From Oscillospiraceae bacterium (lineage in GTDB: Bacteria; Bacillota; Clostridia; Oscillospirales; Oscillospiraceae), in NCBI GenBank assembly GCA_017458335.1, contig JAFTFT010000031.1, positions 1 through 49,501 on the forward strand: a stretch of 49,501 nt of DNA, given 5' to 3'. A program made the position numbers and the translations under genes. Below, one piece after another: positions 17,517 to 26,858 of the stretch. The first letter of the stretch is position 1; each line of letters opens with the position of its first letter. The notes under the pieces are model-generated. The model had not been told where the DNA came from, searched no databases, and worked only from the letters and a program-made list of their open reading frames with translations.

Positions 17517-18618
17517 GGCCGCGTCTCCTTCCGTTCTGTCCGGCGCTCCTTGCGCCCGGGCGTCTGGTCACCGGGTTCTGTCCGCCGGCAGAGCGGTTCC
17601 CGCTTCTTCCGGTCTGATTCCGGTCGCCGCCGCTCTTCTGCGGCTTTGCGTCCTCTGCCGAAGGATGCTGCTTTTCATAGACCTCATAGGCCTCGATAAT
17701 CTTCTGGACCAGCCGGTGCCGGACCACGTCCGCCCCCGTCAGGGTACAGACGGCAATGTCATCGATTCCTTCCAGCACCCGCATCGCGACTTTTAAACCG
17801 CTGACTTTGTCTTCCGGCAGGTCAATCTGGGTGATATCCCCGGTGATGACGACCTTTGAGCCGAAGCCGATTCTCGTGAGAAACATCTTCATCTGTTCCC
17901 GGGAGGTGTTCTGTGCTTCATCCAGGATGATGAAGCTGTCGTCCAGGGTGCGGCCGCGCATGTAGGCCAGCGGGGCAACTTCGATGTTTCCCTTTTCCAG
18001 ATACTTCTGATAGGTATCCGCTCCCAGCATGTCAAACAGCGCGTCATAAAGCGGCCTCAGATACGGATCCACCTTGCTCTGCAGATCTCCGGGCAGGAAG
18101 CCCAGCCGCTCACCCGCTTCCACCGCGGGCCTGGTCAGGATGATCCGGTTAACCTTCTCCGCGCGGAAAGCCGCGACCGCCGCCGCGACGGCGAGATAGG
18201 TCTTGCCGGTTCCGGCCGGGCCGATCCCCAGCGTCACGGTGTTTTTCGCTATCGCGTCACAGTATTCTTTCTGCCCCAGGGTTTTCGGCTTGATGGGCTT
18301 TCCCTTGGCGGTGATGCAGATCACATCTCCGGCAAGCTTCTGGATTTCATTCTCCTTGCCGCTTTGTACCAGGCCGAGTATATAGCGGACGCTCTGCGCG
18401 TCGATGCTCTCCCCGCGGGCGGCCAGAGCCAGAAGGCCGTTGATCGCCTTCTCGGCAAGCATCACGTTCTCCTCTTCACCGGAGATGTGGATCTGGTTCT
18501 CCCGGTCCAGTATTTTGACGTTCAGTTCCGACTCGATGAGCCGAAGGTTCTGGTCAAAAGAGCCGAACACACTGATCACGTGTTCCATTCTCTCGACTTC
18601 GATGCTTCTGTCAATCAT
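17509..18618 (-). CDS. phoH: PhoH-like ATPase (YbeZ)
   Basis: A PhoH-family P-loop ATPase that typically pairs with YbeY in RNA metabolism. The N-terminal KH-like region (residues 1-70) is followed by the ATPase core: Walker A GPAGTGKT at 133-140, ILTRPAVEAGERLGFLPGD, and DEAQNTSREQMKMFLTRIG with VITGDITQIDLP. About 50 C-terminal residues form a basic, low-complexity tail rich in Gly, Arg and Asn that overlaps the ybeY start; this is an extension not part of the core fold and could bind RNA. Confidence 0.95.
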   Translation of the reverse strand: MIDRSIEVERMEHVISVFGSFDQNLRLIESELNVKILDRENQIHISGEEENVMLAEKAINGLLALAARGESIDAQSVRYILGLVQSGKENEIQKLAGDVICITAKGKPIKPKTLGQKEYCDAIAKNTVTLGIGPAGTGKTYLAVAAAVAAFRAEKVNRIILTRPAVEAGERLGFLPGDLQSKVDPYLRPLYDALFDMLGADTYQKYLEKGNIEVAPLAYMRGRTLDDSFIILDEAQNTSREQMKMFLTRIGFGSKVVITGDITQIDLPEDKVSGLKVAMRVLEGIDDIAVCTLTGADVVRHRLVQKIIEAYEVYEKQHPSAEDAKPQKSGGDRNQTGRSGNRSAGGQNPVTRRPGARSAGQNGRRRGHA

Positions 18619-18634
18619 AGGGTTTCTTCACTCC

Positions 18635-19219
18635 TCAGAAGGAAAACAGGATGCCGATCACGGCCGATGCCGCGATAAAGACGATGGGATGCAGTTTCTT
18701 GAGCGGTTTGATCCTCCTGGTTGCAACCAGAAGCACCGCGGCCAGTGCAATCGCCTTCCACCGGAACAGCCCTGCATAACCCGCGATTCCGTTTCCGGTC
18801 GTCAGCGCTTCCGGGTTCAGAAAGGTGATCTTCGCCACCAGCATGCCTGCCGCCGCGATCAGGGCGACGGAACAGGGCCGAAGCCCGTAGAACGCCGCGT
18901 CCACTGTTTTGTTCTCACGAAACTGCTTCAGTACCCGCGCAATGATCAGAATGATGATGATGGACGGGCAGATGAGGCCCAGTGTCGCGGTCACCGCCCC
19001 CGGAATCCCCGCGGTTTCAAAGCCCACATAGGTCGCCATATTGACGCCGATGGGCCCCGGGGTCGATTCGGATACCGCGATCATGTCCGCGAGTTTTGCC
19101 TGCGTGAACCAGCCGGTTCGGGTACTCATATCATACAGGAAGGGCAGCGTGGCCATACCGCCGCCGACGGCGAAGAGTCCGGTCTTGAAAAACTCCCAGA
19201 ACAGTCGGAGCAGAATCAT
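18635..19219 (-). CDS. Chromate transporter family protein, second half
   Basis: A 194-residue CHR-family membrane protein of the short (half-size) type. The family motif FFKTGLFAVGGGMATLPFL near the N-terminus and the later STPGPIGVNMATYVGFE are clear. Half-size members work as pairs of homologous subunits inserted with opposite topology. Its ATG overlaps the stop of the partner gene (ATGA at 19216-19219). True substrate is uncertain; chromate or sulfate-like anions are the family assignment only. It lies 16 bp before phoH in a housekeeping operon, which is unusual. Confidence 0.9.
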   Translation of the reverse strand: MILLRLFWEFFKTGLFAVGGGMATLPFLYDMSTRTGWFTQAKLADMIAVSESTPGPIGVNMATYVGFETAGIPGAVTATLGLICPSIIIILIIARVLKQFRENKTVDAAFYGLRPCSVALIAAAGMLVAKITFLNPEALTTGNGIAGYAGLFRWKAIALAAVLLVATRRIKPLKKLHPIVFIAASAVIGILFSF

Positions 19220-19755
19220 TTTCCGCGCACCCCCATCCGTGTCAGAACAATCCCCGACGCTGCGCAGAGCAGCACAAATACCACCGGGGAGATGTCAAAG
19301 AACACCGAGAGCACAAACACCAGCAGAAACAGCACCAGCGCTCCCTTATCCTTCACCGCGCCTTTCCACAGCTTCAGCACGGAATTGAAGATCAGAACGC
19401 AGACGCAGACACGGACCGCCGAGAACGCGCTTTTCACAGCCGGGATATCGGCAAAATTCGTCAGGATTCCGGCAATCAGCGTAATGATCACCAGGGACGG
19501 GAAAACCACCCCCAGTGTTGCGATGATTCCGCCCGCAATCCCGCCGACCTTGTATCCGATGAACGTAGCGGTATTGACGGCAATTACGCCGGGGGTACAC
19601 TGACCCACGGCGTAATAGTCCATCAGTTCTTCACTGCTCGCCCATCCCTGCCTGTCGACGATTTCGCGTTCCAGAATCGGGATCATCGCATAACCGCCGC
19701 CGAAGGTCATCACGCCGACCTTCGCGAAGCTGAGAAACAGCGAGAGCAATTTCAT
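19216..19755 (-). CDS. Chromate transporter family protein, first half
   Basis: A 179-residue half-size CHR protein. FAKVGVMTFGGGYAMIPIL and CTPGVIAVNTATFIGYKVGG are the conserved segments, repeated in the partner encoded next. The two probably form a heterodimeric anion transporter. It overlaps the preceding phosphohexomutase by 4 bp (ATGA), so expression is tied to cell-wall and housekeeping genes. Confidence 0.9.
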   Translation of the reverse strand: MKLLSLFLSFAKVGVMTFGGGYAMIPILEREIVDRQGWASSEELMDYYAVGQCTPGVIAVNTATFIGYKVGGIAGGIIATLGVVFPSLVIITLIAGILTNFADIPAVKSAFSAVRVCVCVLIFNSVLKLWKGAVKDKGALVLFLLVFVLSVFFDISPVVFVLLCAASGIVLTRMGVRGK

Positions 19756-21482
19756 TTTCCAAGAGTCTCCGCGTAATCGGTCAGCCGGCCGAGCTTTGCC
19801 TTGCAGTCGTCGGCGCTCGCTCCCCGTACCAGCAGATAGACCTTGATCTTCGGCTCGGTGCCGGACGGACGGACGATGAAGATGCTGCCGTCGGAAAGCT
19901 CAAAGTACAGGACATTGGACCCGAAGTATGGCGTCCTGTCGACCTTGCCGAGGCCCATAACGTTGATTGTGCCGTCCTTATAGTCACGCAGGCGGATCAC
20001 TTCGGTGCCGCCGATGCTGGTGGGCGGATTGCCGCGCAGCTGCTTCATCAGATTCTGCATCTTTTCCAGGCCGTCGACACCCGGCATCACCAGGTTCAAA
20101 GTCTTCTCCATGTACCAGCCGTACTTCTCATAGAGCGTATGCAGCGCGTCCAGCAGGGTCATGCCCTTGGCGTGGTACCAGGCCGCCATCTCGGCGATCA
20201 GCATGGAGATGGTCACGGCATCCTTGTCGCGGACATAGTCGCCGACCATATAGCCGTAGCTCTCTTCAAAGGCGAAGATATAGTTGAAGCTTCCGGCCGC
20301 TTCCCAGGCGGCGATTCTCTCGGCCATAAACTTGAAGCCCGTGAAGGTATCTTCAAAGTGGATGCCGTTGGCCTCCGCGACCGTGCGTGCCATCGGCGTG
20401 GACACCAGGCTGCACATGGTCCCGGGACGCTCCGGCATGGAGCCGGTTGTTTTGCGCGCCTGGATGATGTAGTCCAGAAGCAGGACGCCCATCTGGTTGC
20501 CAGTGATGGTGACATACTCGCCGTCGGCATTGCGGACCATGGTTCCGACGCGGTCGGAGTCTGGGTCGGTGCCGATGATGAGGTCGCTGTCCACTTTCTT
20601 GGCCAGATCTACCGCCAGATAGAAGCCTTCCGGATTCTCCGGGTTCGGACTCACCACCGTCGGGAAGCTTCCGTCGATGACCATCTGCTCCGGCACCGGA
20701 TAAATGTGCTTCATCCCCAGCCGCTTCAGCGCTTCGGGAACCAGCTTGTGGCCGCAGCCGTGGAACGGGGTATAGACGATACGGAACTCATCCGCCACTG
20801 CCTTGACCGCGTCGGGGTTGATGGCCTGCTGCATGACCTTCTTCAGGAAGGCCTCGTCAGTCTCCTCGCCGATCACGGCAATCTGGCCGTTTTTGACCGC
20901 CTCTTCATAGCTGCAGGTCTTGAAGCAGGTGAAGAGATCCGTCTCCGCCATCCGTTTTGCGATTGCGTCGGCATGCTGCGGGGGCAGCTGAGCGCCGTCG
21001 GACCAGTAGACCTTATAACCGTTGTACTCCTTCGGGTTGTGGCTGGCGGTGACGTTGAGGCCTGCGGTCGCGCCGTAGTAGCGCACGGCAAAGCTCAGCT
21101 CCGGTGTCGGGCGCAGTGCGTCGAAAATGCGGACATAGATTCCGTTCGCCGCCATCACCGCCGCGGCTTCTTCCGCGAACTGACGGCCGTTGAGCCGGCA
21201 GTCATGCGCGATGACGATTCCCTTTTTCTTTGCCGTTTCTCCCTCAGCGCAGATCACATCCGCGAAGGCCTGTGTTGCATGGCGAATGATGTGGATATTC
21301 ATGTTGTGCAGGCCGGTTTTCATGGTGCCGCGCAGTCCGGCGGTGCCGAACTCCAGCGGAGCATAAAATCTCTCCCGGATTTCCTTTTCGTCGCCTGAAA
21401 TGGCGTTGAGCTCTGCCCACTCCTGTTCGCTGAGTGCAGGGCTGTCCAGCCAGCGCTGATACTCTTCCATGAATGTTTGCAT
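19752..21482 (-). CDS. Phosphoglucomutase/phosphomannomutase (alpha-D-phosphohexomutase)
   Basis: A 576-residue phosphohexomutase of the long PgcA/Pgm2 type that interconverts hexose-1- and hexose-6-phosphates, feeding nucleotide-sugar synthesis for cell wall and exopolysaccharide. All four active-site loops are present: TASHNP at 145-150 with the phosphorylated Ser147, the metal loop DPDSDRVG, the sugar-binding loop FEESYG, and the C-terminal phosphate-binding RPSGTEPKIK. The ATG at 21482 follows GGAGG by six bases. Its product could supply the downstream polysaccharide cluster. Confidence 0.93.
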   Translation of the reverse strand: MQTFMEEYQRWLDSPALSEQEWAELNAISGDEKEIRERFYAPLEFGTAGLRGTMKTGLHNMNIHIIRHATQAFADVICAEGETAKKKGIVIAHDCRLNGRQFAEEAAAVMAANGIYVRIFDALRPTPELSFAVRYYGATAGLNVTASHNPKEYNGYKVYWSDGAQLPPQHADAIAKRMAETDLFTCFKTCSYEEAVKNGQIAVIGEETDEAFLKKVMQQAINPDAVKAVADEFRIVYTPFHGCGHKLVPEALKRLGMKHIYPVPEQMVIDGSFPTVVSPNPENPEGFYLAVDLAKKVDSDLIIGTDPDSDRVGTMVRNADGEYVTITGNQMGVLLLDYIIQARKTTGSMPERPGTMCSLVSTPMARTVAEANGIHFEDTFTGFKFMAERIAAWEAAGSFNYIFAFEESYGYMVGDYVRDKDAVTISMLIAEMAAWYHAKGMTLLDALHTLYEKYGWYMEKTLNLVMPGVDGLEKMQNLMKQLRGNPPTSIGGTEVIRLRDYKDGTINVMGLGKVDRTPYFGSNVLYFELSDGSIFIVRPSGTEPKIKVYLLVRGASADDCKAKLGRLTDYAETLGK

Positions 21483-21506
21483 TTCATTCCTCCCGCGTTT
21501 CTTGTT

Positions 21507-21989
21507 TTATTTATGGTATCTGGACCCTTCCTTGATCTGAAACCCGCGGTAGATCTGCTCCAGCAGCATCACCCGGGCAAGATGATGCGGAAAGGTCATT
21601 TTCGACATACTCAGGCGAAGATCCGCCCGGTTTTTCAGCTTCTCTGCAAGGCCGAAAGAACCCCCGATTACAAAGCTGAGGCGCGGTCTTCCGGAGTTCT
21701 CCGCCCGGGTCAGTAGCCCGGCAATCGCTTCGCTCTCCATTTGCTCTCCCTCGACGCAGAGGCAGACAAGCGTTCCGTCTTTCAGAAGCTTCTTTTCAAT
21801 CTGTTCGGCCTCTCTGTTCAGCGCCGCTTCAATCTCCGCGGCAGAGGGATGTTCGCCGAGGCGCTCTTCCGCGATCTCGATCAGTTCGAGCCGGCAGAAC
21901 GCGCTCAGCCGCTTGGAATATTCCGCAGCCGCTTCCGCGTAGAAGCGCTCTTTCAGCTTCCCGACACAGATCAGCCGGATACTCAGCAT
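21507..21989 (-). CDS. rlmH: 23S rRNA (pseudouridine1915-N3)-methyltransferase RlmH
   Basis: A SPOUT-class methyltransferase modifying pseudouridine 1915 in helix 69 of 23S rRNA. The 160-residue length and the C-terminal knot are diagnostic: FVIGGSFGL forms the SAM-binding loop, followed by SKMTFPHHLARVMLLEQIYR and the terminal SRYHK. The start codon shares one base with the murA stop (ATGA at 21988 region). Confidence 0.96.
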   Translation of the reverse strand: MLSIRLICVGKLKERFYAEAAAEYSKRLSAFCRLELIEIAEERLGEHPSAAEIEAALNREAEQIEKKLLKDGTLVCLCVEGEQMESEAIAGLLTRAENSGRPRLSFVIGGSFGLAEKLKNRADLRLSMSKMTFPHHLARVMLLEQIYRGFQIKEGSRYHK

Positions 21990-23290
21990 CAGGATATGGA
22001 GAACGCTCTCGCGGAGGCAGATTCTTCCTCGTCGTAGTGTACCTGTATATCCGCTCCCAGCGCGTTCAGTTTCTCTACAAAGCGCTCGTATCCGCGTTCA
22101 ATAAAGTGAATGTCGTCGATCTCCGTCACGCCCGAGGCAACCATCCCCGCGATAACCATCGCCGCGCCCGCACGCAGATCGCAGGCATGCACCGGCGCGC
22201 CCGTCAGTCTCCGCCCGCCGTCGATCACGGCCACCCGGCCGTCCACCTGGATCTCCGCGCCCATCTTGCGCAGCTCGTTGACATACTTAAAGCGGTTGTC
22301 ATAGATTCCCTCGGTGATGACCGAGGTTCCGTTTGCCAGGCACAGCAGCACGCCGAACTGCGGCTGCATATCCGTCGGGAAGCCCGGGTACGGCATGGTC
22401 TTGAGATTGATCCGCCGCAGGCTGGTCGGACCCTTGACCAGAAGGGCTTCTTCAAACTCTTCGATCACGGTTCCGGTTTCACGAAGTTTTGCGCTGATGC
22501 CCTCCATATGCTTCGGGATGATGTTCTTGATCAGAACCTCGCCACCCGTTGCCGCCGCCGCGACCATATAGGTGCCGGCTTCGATCTGGTCCGGGATGAT
22601 GGTGTAGGTGCCGCCGTGCAGCTCCTCCACGCCGTTGATCTTGATGGTGTCGGTACCGGCGCCGCGCACGTCCGCCCCCATGGAGTTGAGGAAGTTGGCA
22701 AGATCCACAATATGCGGTTCTCTCGCCGCGTTTTCAATGATGGTTCTGCCCTCAGCAAGGACCGCCGCGATCATGATGTTCATCGTCGCGCCGACAGAGA
22801 CCTTATCCAGGTAGACTCTGGCCCCGTGAAGTCTTCCGTCTATGGCATCGGCATAGACGAAGCCGTTCTTTACGCTGATCTCGGCCCCCAGAGCACGCAT
22901 GCCCTTGATGTGCTGATCAATCGGCCGTACGCCGAAGTTGCAGCCGCCCGGCATCGTGGTCTTCGCGCTGCCGAAGCGCCCGAGCATGGAACCGATCAGA
23001 TAATAGGACGCGCGGATCTTGCGCATCAGGTCATAGGGCGCGTCCTGATAGCGCGTATCGGTGCAGTCGATTTCAATTGTGCTTTTGCTCAGATAACTGA
23101 CCCTCGCGCCCAGCTGGGTCAGGATCGTGAGCAGCGTATCGGTATCGCTGATTTGCGGAATATTCTCGATCCGGCATACGCCCTTTACCAGGAGCGCCGC
23201 CGGAATGATCGCGACCGCCGCGTTCTTTGCACCGCTGATTTCAACTTCGCCGTGCAGCGTAGCGCCGCCGCGGATAATATACTGATCCAT
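21989..23290 (-). CDS. murA: UDP-N-acetylglucosamine 1-carboxyvinyltransferase MurA
   Basis: MurA catalyses the first committed step of peptidoglycan synthesis, transferring enolpyruvate from PEP to UDP-GlcNAc. The protein has [11 protein letters not shown] with the catalytic Lys22-Asn23 pair, [14 protein letters not shown] with the catalytic, fosfomycin-reactive Cys117, and [11 protein letters not shown]. The frame is open to 23362, but ATG 23290 has GGAAGGTG five bases upstream and yields the standard N-terminus (433 residues). It is the first gene of the housekeeping operon, about 107 nt downstream of the predicted transcription start. Confidence 0.96.
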   Translation of the reverse strand: MDQYIIRGGATLHGEVEISGAKNAAVAIIPAALLVKGVCRIENIPQISDTDTLLTILTQLGARVSYLSKSTIEIDCTDTRYQDAPYDLMRKIRASYYLIGSMLGRFGSAKTTMPGGCNFGVRPIDQHIKGMRALGAEISVKNGFVYADAIDGRLHGARVYLDKVSVGATMNIMIAAVLAEGRTIIENAAREPHIVDLANFLNSMGADVRGAGTDTIKINGVEELHGGTYTIIPDQIEAGTYMVAAAATGGEVLIKNIIPKHMEGISAKLRETGTVIEEFEEALLVKGPTSLRRINLKTMPYPGFPTDMQPQFGVLLCLANGTSVITEGIYDNRFKYVNELRKMGAEIQVDGRVAVIDGGRRLTGAPVHACDLRAGAAMVIAGMVASGVTEIDDIHFIERGYERFVEKLNALGADIQVHYDEEESASARAFSIS

Positions 23291-23404
23291 GGAACACCTT
23301 CCCATTCGCTTTGGTGCCGCCGGGGCAGCACCGGCGAAATATACTACCACAGAATCGCGCAATTGGCAAGCATATTCATGATATGCCGGGTAAAACGCAG
23401 TTTT

Positions 23405-23433
23405 AGTATAGCACAGTCACAGCTCTTTTTCCA
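23405..23433 (-). promoter_or_regulatory. Sigma-A-type promoter of the murA-mutS2 operon
   Basis: On the minus strand TGGAAA (23433-23428) and TATACT (23410-23405) are 17 bp apart, upstream of murA. The whole gap 23291-23604 holds this promoter and, at its other end, a hairpin; no gene is recognised in it. Confidence 0.6.
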
Positions 23434-23550
23434 TATAAAACTTCCAAAAAAATCGCTGTTTTGGAGGAAAACCTGATAATATGCCACAAATTTGCCGCAA
23501 AATAGTATATCTCTTTCGTCAAGCGTTGACAATTTGGTTGCATTATGTAA

Positions 23551-23580
23551 ACGAGAGGCCGGCATCTGCCTTCCTCTCGT
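23551..23580 (-). terminator. Hairpin downstream of the partner-switching operon
   Basis: Arms acgagagg (23551-23558) and cctctcgt (23573-23580) form an 8-bp stem about 25 bp after the stop of the last gene of the operon at 23605. The T-tract is poor on the minus strand and better on the plus strand (cgttttctt), so it may act in either direction or as an RNA 3' end. Confidence 0.45.
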
Positions 23581-23604
23581 CGTTTTCTTATTGTCGCTGT
23601 CCGG

Positions 23605-25032
23605 TCAGCCCTTCACGGTGGTCAGGAACAGCAGATACCCGGCCCCGTCTCCAGGATACTGATAGTCTCCGATGCAGAGCTCGTTCGTATATGCCGTGAA
23701 CTCCCCCCATCGGCATTCAAACGGAAGATATTCCCAGTCAGCCGGCAGGCGGACGTTTTCCCTCCGCAGCTGCCGCTCGGTGCCGGAATAAGTCTCCCAG
23801 ACAACTTCTATCGTGCGCAGCGGCATATCCCAGCTATCCAGAAAGCGGTAGGCATCCGGCGCGGCCGAATAGTCAAATACCGTGATATTTCCTACCTCGC
23901 CGTTGTCGTTCAGGCTCATCACTTCCCGCAGCACCAGCGTGCCGCGGTCAAAGGCGAGCTTTTGCCGGTACCCGCTGCGGTAGATCGCGTCCGCCCAGAT
24001 CAGGTCTCCCTCGATCCGGTCCAGCTTCATCACGGCCGGGCCGTCAAAATACCCCAGGATATAGTTCTCGAGATTCTGCAGGATCACCGCATTCTCTTCA
24101 AAGCTTCCTACCTGCGGGCGCACCTTTCCGTCGGTGCTCTGCCCCAGTTCAAAATAGCAGGTCCGGAACTGGCCGGTCACATTCCCGTAGGCCTCCGAGA
24201 TCATCACCGGATCCTTCCCGTGCAGAAAAAGCCAGGTAGAATCGTCCGGGTTGTATGTCCGGCTGTAGATTCGGACTGCGGGGTACACGGAAAGGACGGT
24301 ACTCAGCCGGTTCTGCTCCGTCAGCAGTTCCCAGTCGAAGGTCAGGTTCGGATCCACCTCCGGCACGTCCTCCGGCACGCTCAGGTCCGTGATCCGATAG
24401 CGGAATGTGCCGGCGGGGTCTCCGTTTTCTTCAAATGTGAGTATAAAGCGGCGGTCTGCAGCTGTCCGGAGGTCGAAATGCTGCCTCACCGTCACCGTCT
24501 CCGTGAGGCCGGGCCCTCCTTCAACCGAAAACTCCAGTTCCACGCCCAGCAGTTCGTCAAGGCGCTGCTTATGGAAGGCGAAATCGTAGTTTACGCTCCC
24601 GTCGGCACTCCGCAGCAGCCTCGGTCCACCGTCGCCGAGCCAACCATTCGCCTCACCGATGGGCGCTTCCACGCCGAGAGAGCGCTGAAACTCGTCCACC
24701 GTACTCTGCGGCAGCAGGTCGATCCCTTCCACCCTGTACAGCAGAGCCGCATACCAGCCCGTTGCGTCCCAGGCGAAATACGGCTCCCAGGGGCAGATCC
24801 GGTCCGTATAGGAATTCCAGCACATCATGCCGACCGACAGGGCCTGCGCCCAGGTGTCCTCTTCCAGGTTTTCTGGTGTTGCCGGTGTTGCAGGCGCTGT
24901 GTCCGGGGCCGCACCGATGGGTATTCCCGGTCCCATGATCCGCTCGGCAGGCGGCTCGGCAGCTGCGCTGACACCGCCCAGCAGGGCGGCGGCAAGCAGG
25001 ATGCCCAGCAGCTTTCTCGTCTGTTTTCTCAC
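23605..25032 (-). CDS. Secreted protein of unknown function
   Basis: I do not recognise a domain. The protein has 475 residues, a Sec signal peptide (KLLGILLAAALLGGVSAAA, probable cleavage near residue 25), a short Pro/Ala-rich linker (PDTAPATPATPE), and then a long soluble region rich in beta-type segments and Trp/Tyr residues. There is no membrane anchor or lipobox. The GTG start at 25032 has GGAGG six bases upstream and follows the phosphatase stop by 1 bp, so it belongs to the same operon and is probably translationally coupled. It may be an extracytoplasmic partner of the phosphatase sensor domain or a co-exported product; this is inference only. Confidence 0.8.
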   Translation of the reverse strand: MRKQTRKLLGILLAAALLGGVSAAAEPPAERIMGPGIPIGAAPDTAPATPATPENLEEDTWAQALSVGMMCWNSYTDRICPWEPYFAWDATGWYAALLYRVEGIDLLPQSTVDEFQRSLGVEAPIGEANGWLGDGGPRLLRSADGSVNYDFAFHKQRLDELLGVELEFSVEGGPGLTETVTVRQHFDLRTAADRRFILTFEENGDPAGTFRYRITDLSVPEDVPEVDPNLTFDWELLTEQNRLSTVLSVYPAVRIYSRTYNPDDSTWLFLHGKDPVMISEAYGNVTGQFRTCYFELGQSTDGKVRPQVGSFEENAVILQNLENYILGYFDGPAVMKLDRIEGDLIWADAIYRSGYRQKLAFDRGTLVLREVMSLNDNGEVGNITVFDYSAAPDAYRFLDSWDMPLRTIEVVWETYSGTERQLRRENVRLPADWEYLPFECRWGEFTAYTNELCIGDYQYPGDGAGYLLFLTTVKG

Positions 25033-25033
25033 A

Positions 25034-26854
25034 TCAGGCCTCCTCTTTCTCCGGCTGCCCTGCTTCCTGTTTTCCCCTGTATTCCAGGCAGAGCATGGTC
25101 AGATCGTCAAACTGCATGGCTTCGCCGGTAAAAGTTTCCACATCCTCCTTAACTCCCTGCAGGATTCCCTTCGGGTCACGGTCCGCTACCTGATTCAGCG
25201 CCTCTTCCATCCGTTCCATCCCGTAGAATTCTCCGTCCGTGTTGTTCGCCTCCGGAACGCCGTCGGTATAGACAAAGATGGCATCGCCCGGCATCATCTG
25301 AATCTGATAATCCTTGTATCGTGCCCTGGCCAGTGCGCCGAGCACCAGGCCGTGCTGATCCTTGAACACCTGGAACCGGCCGTCCTGCCCCCGAAGCACG
25401 GGATACTCATGTCCGGCGTTGGTGCAGGTCAGCAGTCCGGTATTCAGGTCCAGAATGCCAAGCCACACCGTGACGAACATCTTGGACTTGTTGTTTTTGC
25501 AGATCTGGGCATTTACCGCGTTCAGGATCTCGCTCGGGCTTCCGCCCTCCTGCGCCCGATAGTTGATGAGGATTTTGGCCGACATCATGAACAGCGCCGC
25601 AGGGACGCCCTTATCCGAGACGTCCGCAATCAGAACGGCCAGATGGCTGTCGTCAATCAGGAAGAAGTCATAGAAGTCTCCTCCCACCTCTTTGGCCGGC
25701 GTCATGCTGGCATAGAGGTCGAAGTCCTCCCTCTCGGGGAAGGCCGGGAAAATGTGCGGCAGCATGGATTCCTGGATCTGGGAGGCCGTGCGCAGCTCCG
25801 TGCTGACACGCTCTTTCTCGGCGGTAACCCGGGTCAGGTGGTCTGTGTAGTCCACGATGCGGCTCTCCATGGACTGGATCTCATGGTACAGGTCGCTGAC
25901 TTCATCATTGGTTCTCAGATCCAGCTCGATCACATCGTTCTTTGTGAACTCTCTGTCCTCATTGGCGAAGCTGGCTGCTGCCCCCGCCAGCTGCCGCAGC
26001 GGGCGTATCGCAGTTCTCCGCAGCAGGATGATACTGGAAAGAATGGCAATCACCAGCAGGAGAGCGACAAACACAAGGCTCTGCCGAAGGAACATGTACC
26101 GCTCTCTGACGATCTCCGTCATGTTGAGATCCACCCCGGCGATGCCGACGGTTTCCCCGGTCTCCGGGTTGACCACCGGTTTGATCACGGTGAGCAGCCA
26201 GCCGAACTCCGAGTAGTAGACGGTTGGGGGAATTGCTGCGTTGTCCTCATAGTCTGAGAATTCCTCGATCGGCGTCTCCGCCGTCCCGACATAGAAGATC
26301 GTTTCTTTCGGATCCGCGATGTTATACGCGATCCCATCCACATCGATCTGATAGTAGGCGCTGTCAACTTCGAAGTAGTCCTGGATAGCCTGCAGTGCGT
26401 ACAGAATCTGCTCGTAATCATTCAGCAGGCTCCAGCTCTCATCATCGGCCTGAGTATCTTCTACGAGCTCGGATTCTTCCTCTTCCGGGGATGCATTTTC
26501 TTCGAAAAGGACGGAATACCAGCCCGGCTTGCTGCGCATCCACTCTTTGATGATCTTCTCGTCATTGGCCTTGACGGCCAGCTCATGAATCTCCCGGAAG
26601 TCATCGGAATCGATCGCTTTCCAGAAGAATTCCAGTTCCTCCACTTCAATGTTGTTTGCACAGGCATCCGCTGCCCGCTCAAGCGACGTGTTGTAGTTGT
26701 CGTCCACCCTCTGACAGAAGATATAATAGCTGATGGCCATCAGGCCCACCGCGACGGCAAGGATATTGCCGATCACCAGCACATTCAGCTTCATCTGCAT
26801 GGTTCGTCTTGGCAGCCGCCGTCTGACGCCCTGTTTTTTCGTTGTTTTTTCCAT
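25034..26854 (-). CDS. Membrane-bound SpoIIE-type serine phosphatase (RsbU/RsbP-like)
   Basis: A 606-residue PP2C-like phosphatase expected to dephosphorylate the STAS protein encoded nearby. It has a first membrane helix near residues 24-47, an extracytoplasmic sensor region of about 200 residues with an acidic insertion (EEEESELVEDTQADDE) and Cache-like features (VGIAGVDLNM), a second helix (SLVFVALLLVIAILSSIILL), a HAMP-like linker, a coiled coil, and the catalytic domain from about 360. There GGDFYDFF, IADVSDKGVPAALFM, YTDGVPEA and FDDLTMLCLEY supply the metal-binding Asp residues. It lies 4 bp downstream of the anti-sigma kinase gene. The signal it senses is unknown. Confidence 0.92.
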   Translation of the reverse strand: MEKTTKKQGVRRRLPRRTMQMKLNVLVIGNILAVAVGLMAISYYIFCQRVDDNYNTSLERAADACANNIEVEELEFFWKAIDSDDFREIHELAVKANDEKIIKEWMRSKPGWYSVLFEENASPEEEESELVEDTQADDESWSLLNDYEQILYALQAIQDYFEVDSAYYQIDVDGIAYNIADPKETIFYVGTAETPIEEFSDYEDNAAIPPTVYYSEFGWLLTVIKPVVNPETGETVGIAGVDLNMTEIVRERYMFLRQSLVFVALLLVIAILSSIILLRRTAIRPLRQLAGAAASFANEDREFTKNDVIELDLRTNDEVSDLYHEIQSMESRIVDYTDHLTRVTAEKERVSTELRTASQIQESMLPHIFPAFPEREDFDLYASMTPAKEVGGDFYDFFLIDDSHLAVLIADVSDKGVPAALFMMSAKILINYRAQEGGSPSEILNAVNAQICKNNKSKMFVTVWLGILDLNTGLLTCTNAGHEYPVLRGQDGRFQVFKDQHGLVLGALARARYKDYQIQMMPGDAIFVYTDGVPEANNTDGEFYGMERMEEALNQVADRDPKGILQGVKEDVETFTGEAMQFDDLTMLCLEYRGKQEAGQPEKEEA

Positions 26855-26858
26855 GATC

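Noticed and set aside
18404-19603. A 399-codon plus-strand frame opposite the chromate-transporter genes
   Set aside because: Antisense frame over two well-supported membrane protein genes; no start signal.
20139-21398. A 419-codon plus-strand frame opposite the phosphohexomutase
   Set aside because: Shadow frame; the minus-strand gene has every active-site loop intact.
22037-23476. A 479-codon plus-strand frame opposite murA
   Set aside because: Shadow of a GC-rich gene; murA has all catalytic motifs and the antisense product matches nothing.
23526-23554. TTGACA on the plus strand as a possible promoter
   Set aside because: No -10 box at 16-18 bp and no plus-strand gene follows.
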